Positions 10,401 to 21,515 are shown, numbered from the stretch's first letter. The stretch is DNA of 64,000 nucleotides from Rhododendron vialii (GCF_030253575.1 NC_080560.1:42485001-42549000); one strand, 5' to 3'. Notes: generated from the sequence alone by a model not told the origin. Translations and numbers: made by a program.

Positions 10401-12442
10401 AAATGCTTTTCCTTATGTGGCATGAGATAATGGTTTACACGCTTGATTACTGCTAGCTTACTTACAAATTACAACCAGTCTTAACTTCAACTTGTATAAG
10501 CAAATGGGTTAAGATTTGCATTAGTTTTTTTTGCTCTTGGGCTCGTTACATAGTCCATCAGTTTATTGTGCTTTCAATAATAATAACTGCTTTTCATCTG
10601 GCTATTGTTGCCATTGTGAAGTAACACGTCAGTGGAATAGTTTGGGTAGAAAGTGGCAGCTTTCCTAATACCTTTACAGTTCCATAGTCCGTCTTCCTTG
10701 ATCATTCCATTCACTCTCGATTCTTGAGAGCTTTCCAACTCAGTTTATTCCTTCACTTATCTGACAAGGAAACCCTTGATGAATACTCCTTGACTTCATC
10801 TTCTGGTTCATCTTCGCCTTTCCTTTTACTATGTTTTCCTTTCCGTACTTAGCACTTCTTGGTACCTATTTTGAAGATTTTGGGTGTAGGTGAACTGTTA
10901 GCTTTTGCAGGGCACTTCAAAAAATAAAAATAAAAATTTGGGTGGTGGTTGGGGCCGAGAGTGGTTACATGATTTAGAGAAACTAGCTTTATTTCTATCA
11001 CTAGCGCGCTCTTGGAAGAACATAAAGGAGTGCTGCTTTTCATAGAAGTTCGATTGCTGCTAATGGTCCCTTTTTATGTTCACGAACGAGTTTACGGTAG
11101 CAGACACAACAGATAGCATCCCATCTATAATGCAGAATCTTTCTGAAGAAAGGTGACATTGCTGGTGACCGAATTACATTATTGTTGTAAATTTGTGATC
11201 ATACCCAGGTTTTGCAGTTCTCCTGAGTCCTGATGTCTAAAACACTTATTGAAAGAACCACTCTAAGTAATTTACATTTTGGATTAGTCTACAAAGTGGC
11301 GATTTGTATGGCCTACTATAAATTGCCACGAGATTCTACTAAGATTGTGCTTGGTGTGTGCTTTGTTTATGCCAGGAGATAACCTCGACTTCTGGTTTCA
11401 ATGGTTTGCATTGTTCTATTTGCTGTACACAAATTGATGATATTTTCCCCCACTTCTTACAGGCGGCCTGGTGAAGAGAGTGATGCAGATTCATCCAGGG
11501 AAACTAGTAGTGATGGTGGCAGTGATTGTGGAGCCGAAAGAGGAACCAATCATGTTCAGGGTGCATGGAGCCTGTGCAACAATATGCGTGCAATGGCCCA
11601 AAGTTTTAACCGACTTTCAGTTGACGAAGGCAAGATTAGCGACCCACCTGGTTTACGTTTATTTGAATATTTCGAGAGTGCTCCGCCATTTAGCCGTGAA
11701 CCCTTGGCTGATAAGGCAAGTTGCTTTCGATTCCCTAGTTCATTTGCATGTTTTAGCTTGAATGCTCTCTTACCATTATAATGTTATGTCACATGTATCC
11801 AAAAGATTGCAGTCCTTGCATCTCGATTTCCACAACTCAAAACCTGCAGAAGTTATGAGCTAACACCTGCAAGTTGGATTTCTGTTGCATGGTAAGCTTC
11901 TTTCATATTTTCTGAAGCATGAAATTCTATTTGCTGTAATTATAATACTAATTCCTTGGAAGACAAACTGAAGTTTCTTGCATACTCTCGATTAAGGTAC
12001 CCCATATATAGGATACCGACGGGTCCAACTCTACAGAATCTGGATGCCTGCTTTTTAACATTCCATTCCCTGTCAACGCCCTTTACAAGTTTGTACCTCT
12101 CTTTCTCTCTCCATGTAGTTTTTTATGATGCTTTTGTGCTTTCCTCTGTGTCGATCATTACATGTTTTCCATGTTCTTGCAGGTAGCAGTAGCACTGATT
12201 CGCCGCATGTGCATGTTCCAACTGCAAGGCAACTGCAGAGTGCCGGCGTGCCTTTAAAGTTGTTATTGCCCATCTTCGGGCTTGCTTCTTATAAGTTCAA
12301 AGTTTCTGTTTGGAATCCAGATGGAGTCCATGAAAGTCAAAAGGTGAATTCTCTATTGCGAGTTGCGGACAACTGGCTCCGTCGTTTGCAAGTTGACCAC
12401 CCTGATTACAAGTTTTTCGTGTCCCACAACTTATACATTTGA
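7450..12442 (+). CDS. DUF789 family protein (403 aa, six exons)
   Basis: Exons are 7450-7758, 8882-9093, 11463-11715, 11806-11891, 11997-12088 and 12183-12442: 1212 nt, all phases closing. DUF789 proteins are conserved in land plants and have no established biochemical function, so I assign none. The first ~80 residues are low-complexity (Gln, Pro, Ser and Lys rich) and probably disordered. The conserved domain runs from [18 protein letters not shown] (about residues 83-100) through [60 protein letters not shown] and [17 protein letters not shown] to the C-terminal [15 protein letters not shown]. There is an acidic, serine-rich insert after residue 174. Intron 3 (11716-11805) begins AAG|GCAAGT, a textbook GC-AG donor; the others are GT-AG. 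A second in-frame ATG (7474) lies close to the first, so the exact start is not certain. Introns 1 and 2 are long and hold repeats. Confidence 0.93.
7951..8158 (+). mobile_element. Au-like SINE in intron 1 of the DUF789 gene
   Basis: It begins AACCCCACGGGGG like the better-preserved element at 50441. It has a tRNA-like head (GTGGCCTCGTAGCTTAGGGG) and ends GATTAGTCTAAGTGCACGTA followed by GGCCGGACAC, a mutated form of the Au 3' end. It lies in the same direction as the host gene. Confidence 0.6.
9925..10165 (+). repeat. Imperfect tandem duplication (~107 bp) in intron 2 of the DUF789 gene
   Basis: ACACATGGTTCTTTGTGTGC near 9925 recurs as ACACATGTTTCTTTGTGTGC near 10032. Both are followed by a TATAAACAA block and a CCTCTATTTTCT block before a GGGGAAAA motif. 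Upstream (about 9790-9910) there is also a degenerate repetition of TGTATCCATGTT-like words. Confidence 0.6.
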
Positions 12443-13156
12443 TGAGAGGGAAGTTCCTTTTTTTTTTGTTGAACGCTAATCCTCCAATTATGCCTGTGGC
12501 TGTGTTTTTGGCTATGACATTCTCTTACATCATCAATTGAAAATTGTGGAGCTCCAGTATTTCTTTTAGGGCTTCAAAGGTGATGCTGATATAATGGTAG
12601 GTTGATAAATGGCTGTTTGCTTATCACATGAGTCGAGATGGATATGGAGAGAGGGTGAGATTCTTCTTAAAGTGTCGATGGCCGATGAATGATGATGATG
12701 AAAAGTTACATAATACCGGTACATTGGATTGATGTTAGCTTATGAGAGAAAATACTTTGTATTGACTGTTGGTATGGTAAACTTAACAACAATGATTGGG
12801 ATTGTAAAGCTTTTTTTCTCCTTAATGGTATGATGTAATTTGTTTTACAGGCAAATCCTTATTAATAGAATGAAAAGTTAAAGCTGCAGTTGACTACTCT
12901 GTTGTTGTAATGCAATTTCTCCCCTGGCTTCGCACAGACTGGTTGCTGTGATTTGAGAAATTAACACCCTTTTTTTTCGTTTTGAGCTCTAGGTTATGTT
13001 TAGATCGATATGTATTTCAAATGGTCGAAGTTGCAATCGTTATTCAGTGAGAGTAGCTCAACAAAATTGTGTTTCTTATAGTTACATATGGATTTCAACA
13101 TCAAGTTTTAAGAGATTTGATGCGATGGATTTGAAACGACACGGGAGTAATACAAA
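12443..13156. other. 3' UTR and flank of the DUF789 gene
   Basis: T-rich sequence with several poly(A)-signal-like words (for example near 12860, AATAGAATG). No other gene signal was found up to the repeats starting at 13157. Confidence 0.4.
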
Positions 13157-13475
13157 TCCTTAATATTGAAGCATTGTAGTACACACTGTGTACTACACAG
13201 GTAGTCCATGTGGCTGAGGCAGCGGGCTAAGAACCTTCGCCTCTTCACCGGTGTCAGGTTCAAGACTTGCTTCCTTAATATATAGAAGTGTTGTAGTAGT
13301 CCAAGTCGCTGGGGCAGCAGGCTAAGAACCTTCCTCTTTCCCACTGGTCTCAGTTTCAAGACTTGTCATATCCTTAATAACGAAGCTTTGTAGTACACAA
13401 AGGTAGTTCAAGGTGCTGAGGTAGCAGGCCAAGAACCTTCCCCTCTCCCACCAGTCTCAAGTTCAAGACTTGGGA
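13157..13475 (+). repeat. Three tandem tRNA-like SINE-head units (~100-115 bp each)
   Basis: Units begin at about 13157, 13272 and 13372 with CCTTAATA...GTAGTA. Each contains a box-A-like GTGGCTGAGGCAGCGGG (or a variant), the shared word AAGAACCTTC, and a box-B-like GGTTCAAGACTTG. Units are roughly 75-85 percent alike by eye. They look like tRNA-derived retroposon heads amplified in tandem rather than functional tRNAs: box B is imperfect and no acceptor stem pairs. Confidence 0.65.
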
Positions 13476-13819
13476 CTAGATGGTTGGTAAAATGAGCCTC
13501 ACGTTTAACTTGCATTTCGGTGGGGTTCTTGTGATTGGGTTCTCAAACATGGTGATGGACAAATATTTTTTCCTCAGTCGGGTCAGCTATGGCTCGAATT
13601 TGAACCTTCCAATACGGGTAGATTCCCCTATGCTCACACCCAGAAGGGTTATACTACGCTCATCGCCCTATCCCACCTTTCCAAAATAAAAAAACAAAAC
13701 AGTACACGAAGATGCCAATAGAAGTACACTTCGCTTCCCTCTACCATCCTCTTCTAGTTTCACAAGTAACCTCTTTTTCGGTTTTACATCGAAGAACCTT
13801 ATATGATGGACAGGAAAAG

Positions 13820-15173
13820 TAGAGGTGGCAATCTCAATTCATATTTTTTAACCCATCCAAATCTGCCCACTTATAACCCAACCTAACACGCCCATATTAT
13901 ATAATGGGTTGATATGGATTGAACTCATATCAACCCATGTTTATATGGGTTTAGGTGAGTTGAAAATGGGTTCAATATGGGTTGAAAGGAAAAGATTCAT
14001 GCTGGTCTATTTTTTTTTAATTGGTCCCACCTTTAGGCTCCGTTTGTTTCGATGTAAAATGTTTTACAATGTAAAATATTTTTTCAGAAAACAAACTTTG
14101 AACTTTTATTTTTGGTTTGGTTAGCACTTGAAAATATTTTCAAAATTAACAAAATAGTGTAAAGAGAGGGGGGGCTTAAATGGTTAAGAGATCTGAGATT
14201 ATCGAAATTGAACGTGGGTCAGGACTGACAATCGAGGGAATTAAATAGTGAGAATTGCAGTAAAAGGCAGCGGGTTTATTTCGGAAAATAACTTACGGAA
14301 GATTTAAGGGTAAGTCATTTTCATCCAATTGATGGAAAATATTTTACATGTAAAATATTTTTCTCATTTTTTACAAAACCAAACACTGAAAAATAAGTAA
14401 AACGTTTTACTGGAAAATATTTTATGTCCAAACAAACGGAGCCTTAGTCCAAAAAAATTTTTAATTGCTCCCGTCTTTAGTCCAAAACCCACACTGGTCC
14501 AGAGAAGCAGCATTCCTCTCTCTCTCTCTCTCCTTAAATCGAACCCTGTTCCATCTCAATCTCTGTTTCTGTAATTTGTTTCACCATTCTCAACATATTG
14601 TATGTTATTCACTCGAGAGAAAAGCTGTTAAAAAAAAAAAATTTAAGCTGTTCCAAAAAAATTCACTCAAGAGGAAAAAATTGTGTATATACACATTTTT
14701 ACGGGTTCATGAAAAGTATCTTGTGTAGCATGAGTTTTTGCAAGTTCTAAATTTTTCCATTTTCCTTTTTCCAGGTCTTGTGATTTGCAGCAAACTCATC
14801 GTAAACCTCTATTTATATAATTTATAAGACGAACCTAGTGGAACGTAAGCTCACGGACGAATTGAGGTGGTGGATGAGCCCAGGCCACCGCCATGCCCCT
14901 ACCCACACACGTTTAAAACTTTTATTAGAATTATAGTAGTTTTTTTTCTCGAATGGTCTAACTATATGGTATACACATTTTTTTTAAGCCTAACTGAATC
15001 TCTCGAAGGAAGGGAAAAAAAATTACTTTTCTGATTCCTCTCGTCAAGACGATCGACAAGGGTAAAAATCGCAAAACTAACCAATGCGGAAAAGAGGAAG
15101 GGAAACAAGGAAAGGAAAAAAGAAGGGAAAAAACCATTTCAACCCGCCCAAACCCGCTCATTTGCCACCTCTA
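13820..15173. mobile_element. Non-autonomous hAT-superfamily DNA transposon (1354 bp)
   Basis: The ends are 12-bp terminal inverted repeats, TAGAGGTGGCAA at the left and its reverse complement at 15162-15173. A perfect 8-bp target duplication AGGAAAAG flanks them (13812-13819 and 15174-15181). TIRs of the TAGRGRTGGCAA type and 8-bp duplications define hAT elements. Subterminal regions carry repeated AACCC/GGGTT words (AACCCATCC, ATGGGTT, AACCCGCC). No transposase frame is present, so it needs a transposase in trans. A Tourist-like MITE sits inside it, so that MITE inserted later. Confidence 0.88.
14036..14443 (+). mobile_element. Tourist-like (PIF/Harbinger) MITE, 408 bp, nested in the hAT element
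   Basis: Terminal inverted repeats GGCTCCGTTTGTTT and AAACAAACGGAGCC are flanked by the trinucleotide TTA on both sides (14033-14035 and 14444-14446), the target duplication used by PIF/Harbinger elements. The interior is rich in AAAATATTTT words. A second member of the family, in reverse orientation, is at 31291-31684. Confidence 0.88.
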
Positions 15174-15181
15174 AGGAAAAG

Positions 15182-15749
15182 AGACTGCAAAGGTTAACCA
15201 GCAACCTCCATGTAAAGGTTGAGACAATGTCACTTCGACTACTGAGTCCTTGGCAGTTTCACAAGCTACTCAAGGATTGAATAGGTCACATTTCCGTTGA
15301 AAATGAACACCCCTTCCTTTGATTTGAAGTCGGGAGGAAGTCCAATCAAATGCAAGCAATTTATCCCGAACTAGAAGATTCACAAGAAATTTCTCTCTTG
15401 CAGCCTGACCCAAAGAAGTTGTCAAGTTTTGAACTCACATCAACTTACATGACTCAACCCTTGCCTTGAGATGAATCTTACCACGAGTATGGTAGCTGAT
15501 TTCATTTGCTTAAAATACTTCAAAAAACCACCGACGAGAAAACAAGAAGAAGAAGATATACGCCAAGAAGATAGCTTTCTTCCATGTCCGAGTAGGCAGA
15601 TAGCTTTACATACAATAGCTTATACAAATGTTCATCAGCCTTAACTACTTCAACTAACTGCATTTCTCTTCTTCCCTCATCAAACTACAGTGGAAATACA
15701 TACTTATATATATTCGGCACATAAGCAGTGAATCTCATCTCCCTCGGAC
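15182..15749. other. 3' flank of the Di19 gene
   Basis: No coding signal was found. This is the downstream region (and probably the 3' UTR) of the minus-strand Di19 gene, whose stop codon is at 15750-15752. Confidence 0.4.
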
Positions 15750-18700
15750 TTATAAACTATCATCCAGAAAAGTGGACAGCAGCAGCCCTTGCACGAACTC
15801 ACACTTCCTAACCCTCTCTTCTCGATCCTCTTCCGATATCTGAGGTGGTTGGATATTTCTGTCACAGTAAAAAACTTGCATCAGATTCTACAAGTGTATA
15901 CAAAAACAAATACATTTGGCATCAGATTCTACCGGCACTTTTTCTAATGGTTTATCCACAATCAGCCACGCACAAACACAAAGATGTTGCAACTGGCAAG
16001 TAAGAGAACACAGCGTATTTCCTTTTTAAAAGTCGATAATGCCTCTATTAAAACCAAACCAAAACAGAGACAATTCAGTCAAATTCCTCAGGCTCTACTC
16101 TCATAGTAAATGTTTATTTTGGACTACCACGTGATTCAGATGTTAAGTTTAAGCAGCAAGCTGGCAGGTCAAGAAAGACATTGAATTAGAAAACACGGGT
16201 GATCAAACGTTTTGAAATACAAACAATACATTTGCAGAAATGTAGATAGTGGACTTAACTTCATTCTTCAATTTAAGGTAATCAAAGTTACATGGACTCT
16301 TGTAAAGGTATGAAGCGCCCATGTCGGACGCTCGACACTTGGACAAGGATATGAGATGAGTCCAACATGTGTAGTTTGGCATGAAGCCACCATACCAACA
16401 GAACTAGATAACCCCATGTATGGTACCCGTACATTATGCATAAAATGCTCTATAACACCTTGTAAACAAAACATTATTTACCCAAGAAACTGAAACTAGT
16501 ATACCAAGAAAAGGAACAACTTTATTCGTGCATGTGTCCTAAAACATAAGAATTAGATGAATCCAACAGTCTGGCATACTAGTAACCAATCCATGTACAT
16601 TGCGTCCACCAAATATTTTGGGGGATCAATGAAAGTACTTCACGTCCATATTACCTGTAGAAGGTAATTTATAAAGCTCAAGATAGGGAAACTGTGTTAA
16701 GTTATTAACTACATATGATCTGCTAATGTCAAAAGCAACAATAGAAGAAAACAACAAAAGCATGTAAGTAATGATTTTCGCACTCCTTTTTTTGATAAAT
16801 GCACTCCTTTTCTTGTTCTTTAACGAAAAAAAGACACCCAAAAGTTTCATTAAAAGACAAGAAATGGAGTGGCTTTATCAAAAAAAGGAGTGTGAAAATC
16901 ATCCAATGGAAATAACTGTGTGTCTCACAACCAGCAGCCTCTAATATAGATCTTAAGCCTATCAGCGTACAACCCCTTTGGACGGAATAATTATTAGGTG
17001 ATCTCGGGACCCCGCCTCGTGGTGCCCCAACACCCTTCCCCACCACAAATTCATGGGTGGGGGGGCAGGTCTAAAGTATATGGACCCCACATGAATTTGT
17101 GGTGGAGACCGGAGAAGCATGTTAGGGCACCATGTTGCGGTGCCCCACCACTGAATAATTACTCCTTTGGATGTGAATCCTCTCACCTGTTCGTATGAGT
17201 AATGGTGAGAAGAGTCCACCTTTGGAGGGATTTGGTCAGAAATCTAATCTTTTCTTGTCTCACCATCCAAAGAAACCATTAATGTATGAGAGGTGACACG
17301 TGAAAGAGTGGAGAACGTCTAAAACAGGTTCACAAAAGTTAAGCTGGAGCCTGAAAGTATGAAGTGGTGTAACCTTGAGTGGTCACATGACCTTCCATTA
17401 AGTGCTCGGAATCTCCAACCAAGCTGTCCCAAAAGGCATGCCTTTTATAGAGGTGGTATGTGGGTCTAGACTCTGGAGTACTTTCAACCAAGTGCAACAA
17501 TGCCTGTATCTTATATTTCTATTATCAAAAGCAAAATAACAGACAAAGCTCCCTCCACGGCTAATTATAGGGAATTCTTGCAAGAATAGAGAAAAATTTT
17601 GCCATGTGGGATTAGTGTTTGTTCAATTATTATTCAACCACAAACACTTACACACACAGTCACATCTTTTGGTGGGGCCCACACACACTAGAGGTGTAGT
17701 GTGTGTGGGTCCCAATGTGAATGTAAGTGGGTTTGTGTAAATGTTTGTGGTTGTAGAATGAATGTTGTTTGTTTACTAACCAAGTATTGGATCGCCAACT
17801 ACCACCCTTGACATCTACAAAGGAACATGCTAAAAAAAAGTCCTATTCACTCCCGCGAAAGATATAATGAACCTTCATCACACAACAAGTTCAACAAACT
17901 AAAACCAAAAGCCAAACCACTAATTTTAATATTGATTTCTACTTGCATTTGGTTTCTTTCTATTCATGACCACTTCTTTATATGCAAGTTCAGTCCTCGT
18001 CTACTTCAAAAACATAGAGAAACAAGAACAATATTTTATTCAATTGATCAATGGAAATTCTTTATTAATTTTGGAACTTCAGAATTAGTCAATGGAAATT
18101 CTCATACCTTTCCGAAGAATCCTCAAGTGAGCTATCCTTTATCGAGCTTGCTTCCAATGACAAATGAGGTTTTACACTTGCAGGCTCATCAAGCACAGCT
18201 CGGTTGTACATAAATGAGGACAACAATGGATCAGGTTCAGCGTTGGAAGAGGAAACCAAGGACTGAGATGCCCGAAGAAGTGATTGCAGATTTCCGTCAC
18301 GCAATTCTTTCTTCAGCATAGAAAATGTCAAATTAGATCCAGACTTTCGATATCTCCTCTTGCGCTGCACGTAACTTCTAGTCAAGGAAAAGCATAAATT
18401 TACTGGAACCATTTACAAAGGCTAAAAAGACAACAGAATAAAATTGAAAATGGAACTATAAGGGGAAAGCCTGGGAGGGCAAGTCAGAAAATAATTATTG
18501 GAAGGCAATGCAGGTGAGTATGCAGAATGCCGAGACAGCTAGACAGTTTAGAATCATAGGTAAACATGACGATTTGGACAATTGTGTATACAATAAATTT
18601 TGGGTTAACAAGAATTAATTGTAAGTAATCTACCCTTTTTTCCATTGTCATAGAATAAAAGTCTAAACATGTTCTAATCCTGCAGGGTTTCAATACCATT

Positions 18701-21261
18701 AAGATTAACCTCATGATGTATGAAGTATGAACTATTGTCACCAAAAACTCGAAGTTAGATGATATACAGACTCAGACAGTCCTTTCAAGTTTATCTAGCT
18801 CCACAAGTACAAGAGCTGCATACCAAACCAAACCCGCGACACAGTATACATGGAACTAAATTATGGTTTCAGACAACATGAACAAAAAGGATATCTTAAG
18901 AAGACTTCCATGTTGCATGGTAATATGGCCAACCAAATCCATTCCCACTCTTTTTGTACAAATTGGGCATACCTGCATATATAAACAATTCAATCTGCAT
19001 TAATAGTGGAACAGGCAATTTATTTAGCTCAACAACACATATCACTTCTATTTACTCAACGACACAAATCACTTCTAAGTAAATAGAAGACAACTTGATA
19101 GGTGAACAGCATCCATCAAACAAAATTTATTATGATCCTAACTCTACCGGAAGGATCTCACAAGTCACAACACTTACATGCTGATCCAACATGTCCGAGA
19201 GCACTTTGAGCTCTCAATTAAATGTGTCTTTGAACATGCTAAATTTCCTCTCTCTCACTCACTCGCTCCCCCTAAATTTCACTTCAAAGTTTTTGCTAAG
19301 CATCTTTTGTGAAGCCTACAACGTACCAGAGTCCAGTCCACTTTATCCATAGTTTGATCAGTAGACTCCAAGCGTTACAAGTTTCCCACTTGCCGACAAT
19401 GATCGAACTCATAATAACAAAAGGGCAGCACCTAAGTAATTTTCCGTAACCTCAATTACCTAATTTTTCCAAGGAACTAGTATTGGTTATGTTGTTTGTA
19501 ATGATACTGCCCATCCATTCCATATATAGCAACATGCTATTCCACATAGAAGCGTGTATGCACAGGCCTAACCAGCAACCGTAGATTCCGAAGATTTCTT
19601 ATGCTATCAATACTGCCAAGTAACGATGATACCAGATGCCAACTTCCATGACTCAATCGCGCAAAGGCTCTTTTTGGCAGCTTCAATGATTACAAAAGTT
19701 CTTAACTGTCTCTTTGCAATGTTATCTTTAATGGTAATTATTCAAGAATATATTCCATAATACATTGCAAACAAAGCCCATAGCTCTTTGTAAGTGATTC
19801 TCCAACATGTAAGTTCTTTTAGGGGCATTCAACCAAAAATGCTACCAATCTTCAGTTCGAATTTTTCTTAAAAGGGAAAGATAAGCAATTGAATAATAGG
19901 GATAATGCATAGGGAAATGAGGGAAAAGTAAGCATTTCAAATTGTCTGGTAAGGGAATCCACAAACTACGTTCCAAAATCCACCCATTATTCTCTTTCTG
20001 TCAACATTCACATGAATAAGTTTTTGTTAGCATATTCTTTCTTTCATTCTTTTTCTCATAGATTTGTGTTCCTATATGCTTCAACATAGACGGAATAAGA
20101 ACTAACATGTGAGGAATAAAAAAAGAGACTTGCAAACAACTGCCCTCAAGTTAAGGTGCATATAGTGCCAAACAACTTTGAACTTCAATATGAATTTCAC
20201 ACACTTCAATATACTATCAGATAAGTCCAATATACTTGCTCACGTTAAACACTGCCCACTGATTAGCGTGGTTACCATTTTCATAAATGAAAACAAATGA
20301 CAAGTGAAGCAGTAAAAGAAAATCAAACAATTGCATATAAAAGGAATGCATAATCAGTTTTTAAAAAAAACTACTCCACAGCACTTACGAACATATCCCT
20401 ACTAAAAGTTTGAACTTTTTCTGCAAAACAAGAAAAAAAAAAAAAAAACTACAAAAATCATCACACCTTTCTTCCCTTCCACCGCGTAATCACATGTAAA
20501 GCAGTAAAACCAAATTCACACATTTTCCAGTAAGCAATACATGTAACCTCTTGAAAAAAAAAAAACTCTATCCCATTTTTTCCACTCCGGAGACCGTCTA
20601 TTTGGACCTCGAAAAATAAACTATTTCCGAAATACTTTTTTTTTTTTTAATTTCAATGCACGTTCAAAAGTTGCACTTTTCGATGGTGCAAAAAAAATCG
20701 AAAAATTATTATGGGATCAAACTGGAACGACTTTTTGTCCGAAGCAAACAAAATGGTTACGGGAAGAGTACTAGTAGTACGCAGCACTTAAGGGGTTTTT
20801 TTTTTTTTTTTGTGAGAAGTACGCAGCACTTAACTCTTAAGTAAATACCGACGAAAAGATTGAATTTTTCTGCAAAATTAGAAGAAAAACAAAGGCAATT
20901 GAAAATATCAACGAATAGATTGAACTTTTCTGCAAAATTAAACAAAAAAACAAGCAATCAAAAACCATCTCACCCCATTCTTCACTTCCACCGCATGCTC
21001 CTCATCGATATGACAACACAGTCCAACGACGTCGTAATCCTCCGCGCAGAACGGGCACATGAACTCCGGCCTCGTCTCTTCCTCCCCATCAACCTCATCG
21101 TACACATCTGCACACACACACAAAATCAAAACCAAAGACAAAATCCCCAAATCACCAGGCGATTTTCTCGAGAAACAAACGGAAAGCGAGCACGGACCAG
21201 ATCGAGAGGAGTTGTGGTGGTGGTATCGTCTGCGAGTGGTAGTCCAAGAATCAGAATCCAT
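15750..21261 (-). CDS. Di19 family zinc-finger protein (drought-induced 19-like, 215 aa, five exons)
   Basis: Exons, in gene order on the minus strand, are 21261-21198, 21107-20974, 18972-18895, 18370-18108 and 15858-15750: 648 nt, phases closing. Di19 proteins are nuclear and act in drought, salt, ABA and light responses; some are phosphorylated by calcium-dependent kinases. Two Cys2/His2-type fingers are visible: C39, C42, H54, H59 and C68, C71, H82, H87. A basic nuclear-localisation patch QRKRRYRK follows at 94-101. Next come the conserved TFSMLKKELRDGNLQSLL (107-124), a serine-rich stretch with DPLLSSF, and the C-terminal CEFVQGLLLSTFLDDSL. The N-terminus MDSDSW is typical, but residues 7-19 are short and histidine-rich compared with relatives. 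Intron 3 (18894-18371) is an AT-AC intron with U12-type signals; the others are GT-AG. Introns 2 and 4 are about 2.0 and 2.2 kb and carry foldbacks. Confidence 0.94.
16771..16902. repeat. Foldback (29-bp arms) in Di19 intron 4
   Basis: The arms at 16771-16799 and 16874-16902 are reverse complements with one mismatch and are separated by 74 bases. The core word is CACTCCTTTTTTTGATAAA. It could form a stable hairpin in the Di19 pre-mRNA. Confidence 0.85.
16990..17165. repeat. Foldback MITE-like element in Di19 intron 4
   Basis: CACCACAAATTCATG in the left half pairs with CATGAATTTGTGGTG in the right half. Outer words GTGGTGCCCC and GGGCACCATG also pair imperfectly. The whole unit is a GC-rich palindrome, in contrast to its AT-rich surroundings. 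Confidence 0.6.
17619..17770. repeat. Foldback element with CACA/TGTG arms in Di19 intron 4
   Basis: The left arm has CAACCACAAACACTTACAC and GGGGCCCACACACACTA. The right arm has TAGTGTGTGTGGGTCCC and GTGTAAATGTTTGTGGTTG. They pair over about 70 bases with a six-base loop (GAGGTG). It resembles a MITE that has kept only its inverted arms. Confidence 0.75.
18371..18894 (-). other. AT-AC (U12-type) intron of the Di19 gene
   Basis: On the minus strand the donor reads AAG|ATATCCTTTTT, matching the U12 5' splice-site consensus ATATCCTT at all eight positions. Near the other end TTCCTTGAC matches the U12 branch-site consensus TTCCTTRAC. The branch A lies about 11 bases before the AC|GTG boundary, the short spacing U12 introns require. 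Splicing here joins K92 to V93 (LLK-VQRKRR), directly before the nuclear-localisation patch. No GT-AG alternative gives an uninterrupted frame across this junction. Confidence 0.92.
20400..20994 (-). repeat. Partial duplication of Di19 exon 2 end and its donor region inside intron 2
   Basis: On the minus strand the exon 2 end and donor (GCGGTGGAAGTGAAGAATGG followed by GGTGAGATGG) have a diverged second copy near 20487-20400, GCGGTGGAAGGGAAGAAAGG followed by TGTGATG. Both copies are followed by TTTTGCAGAAAA and AGTTCAA words. In the direct copy this block is itself repeated (20860-20890 and 20909-20938). The intron therefore holds a decoy exon fragment with donor- and acceptor-like motifs. 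Confidence 0.6.
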
Positions 21262-21267
21262 TAATCC

Positions 21268-21310
21268 CGATTCGATTCGATTTGATTCGATGCGATTCGA
21301 TTCGATTTCT
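21268..21310. repeat. GATTC-type minisatellite in the 5' leader of Di19
   Basis: Eight or so variants of GATTC(GAT) follow each other just upstream of the Di19 ATG (reverse strand). No upstream ATG is created in the leader within this tract. Confidence 0.8.
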
Positions 21311-21475
21311 GCAGAAATGTCGTGATTTCTAAGAGGCAGTACGAGTAATAAAAGTGGAGTGGTTCTTGCTTTAGATTACATTACAGACCACATGTGACGT
21401 GAAGAATTTTACATGTACAGATAGGTGTATCGATCTCAGCCCTAGAGAGAGAAGGGGGGTGAAAGTTCGAGGAAG

Positions 21476-21476
<1 letters not shown>

Positions 21477-21512
<36 letters not shown>
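21477..21512. repeat. GA/CT microsatellite upstream of Di19
   Basis: About 18 GA units; on the Di19 strand this is a CT run about 215-250 bases upstream of its ATG. It probably lies in the 5' UTR or core promoter, where such pyrimidine tracts are common. Confidence 0.85.
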
Positions 21513-21515
<3 letters not shown>

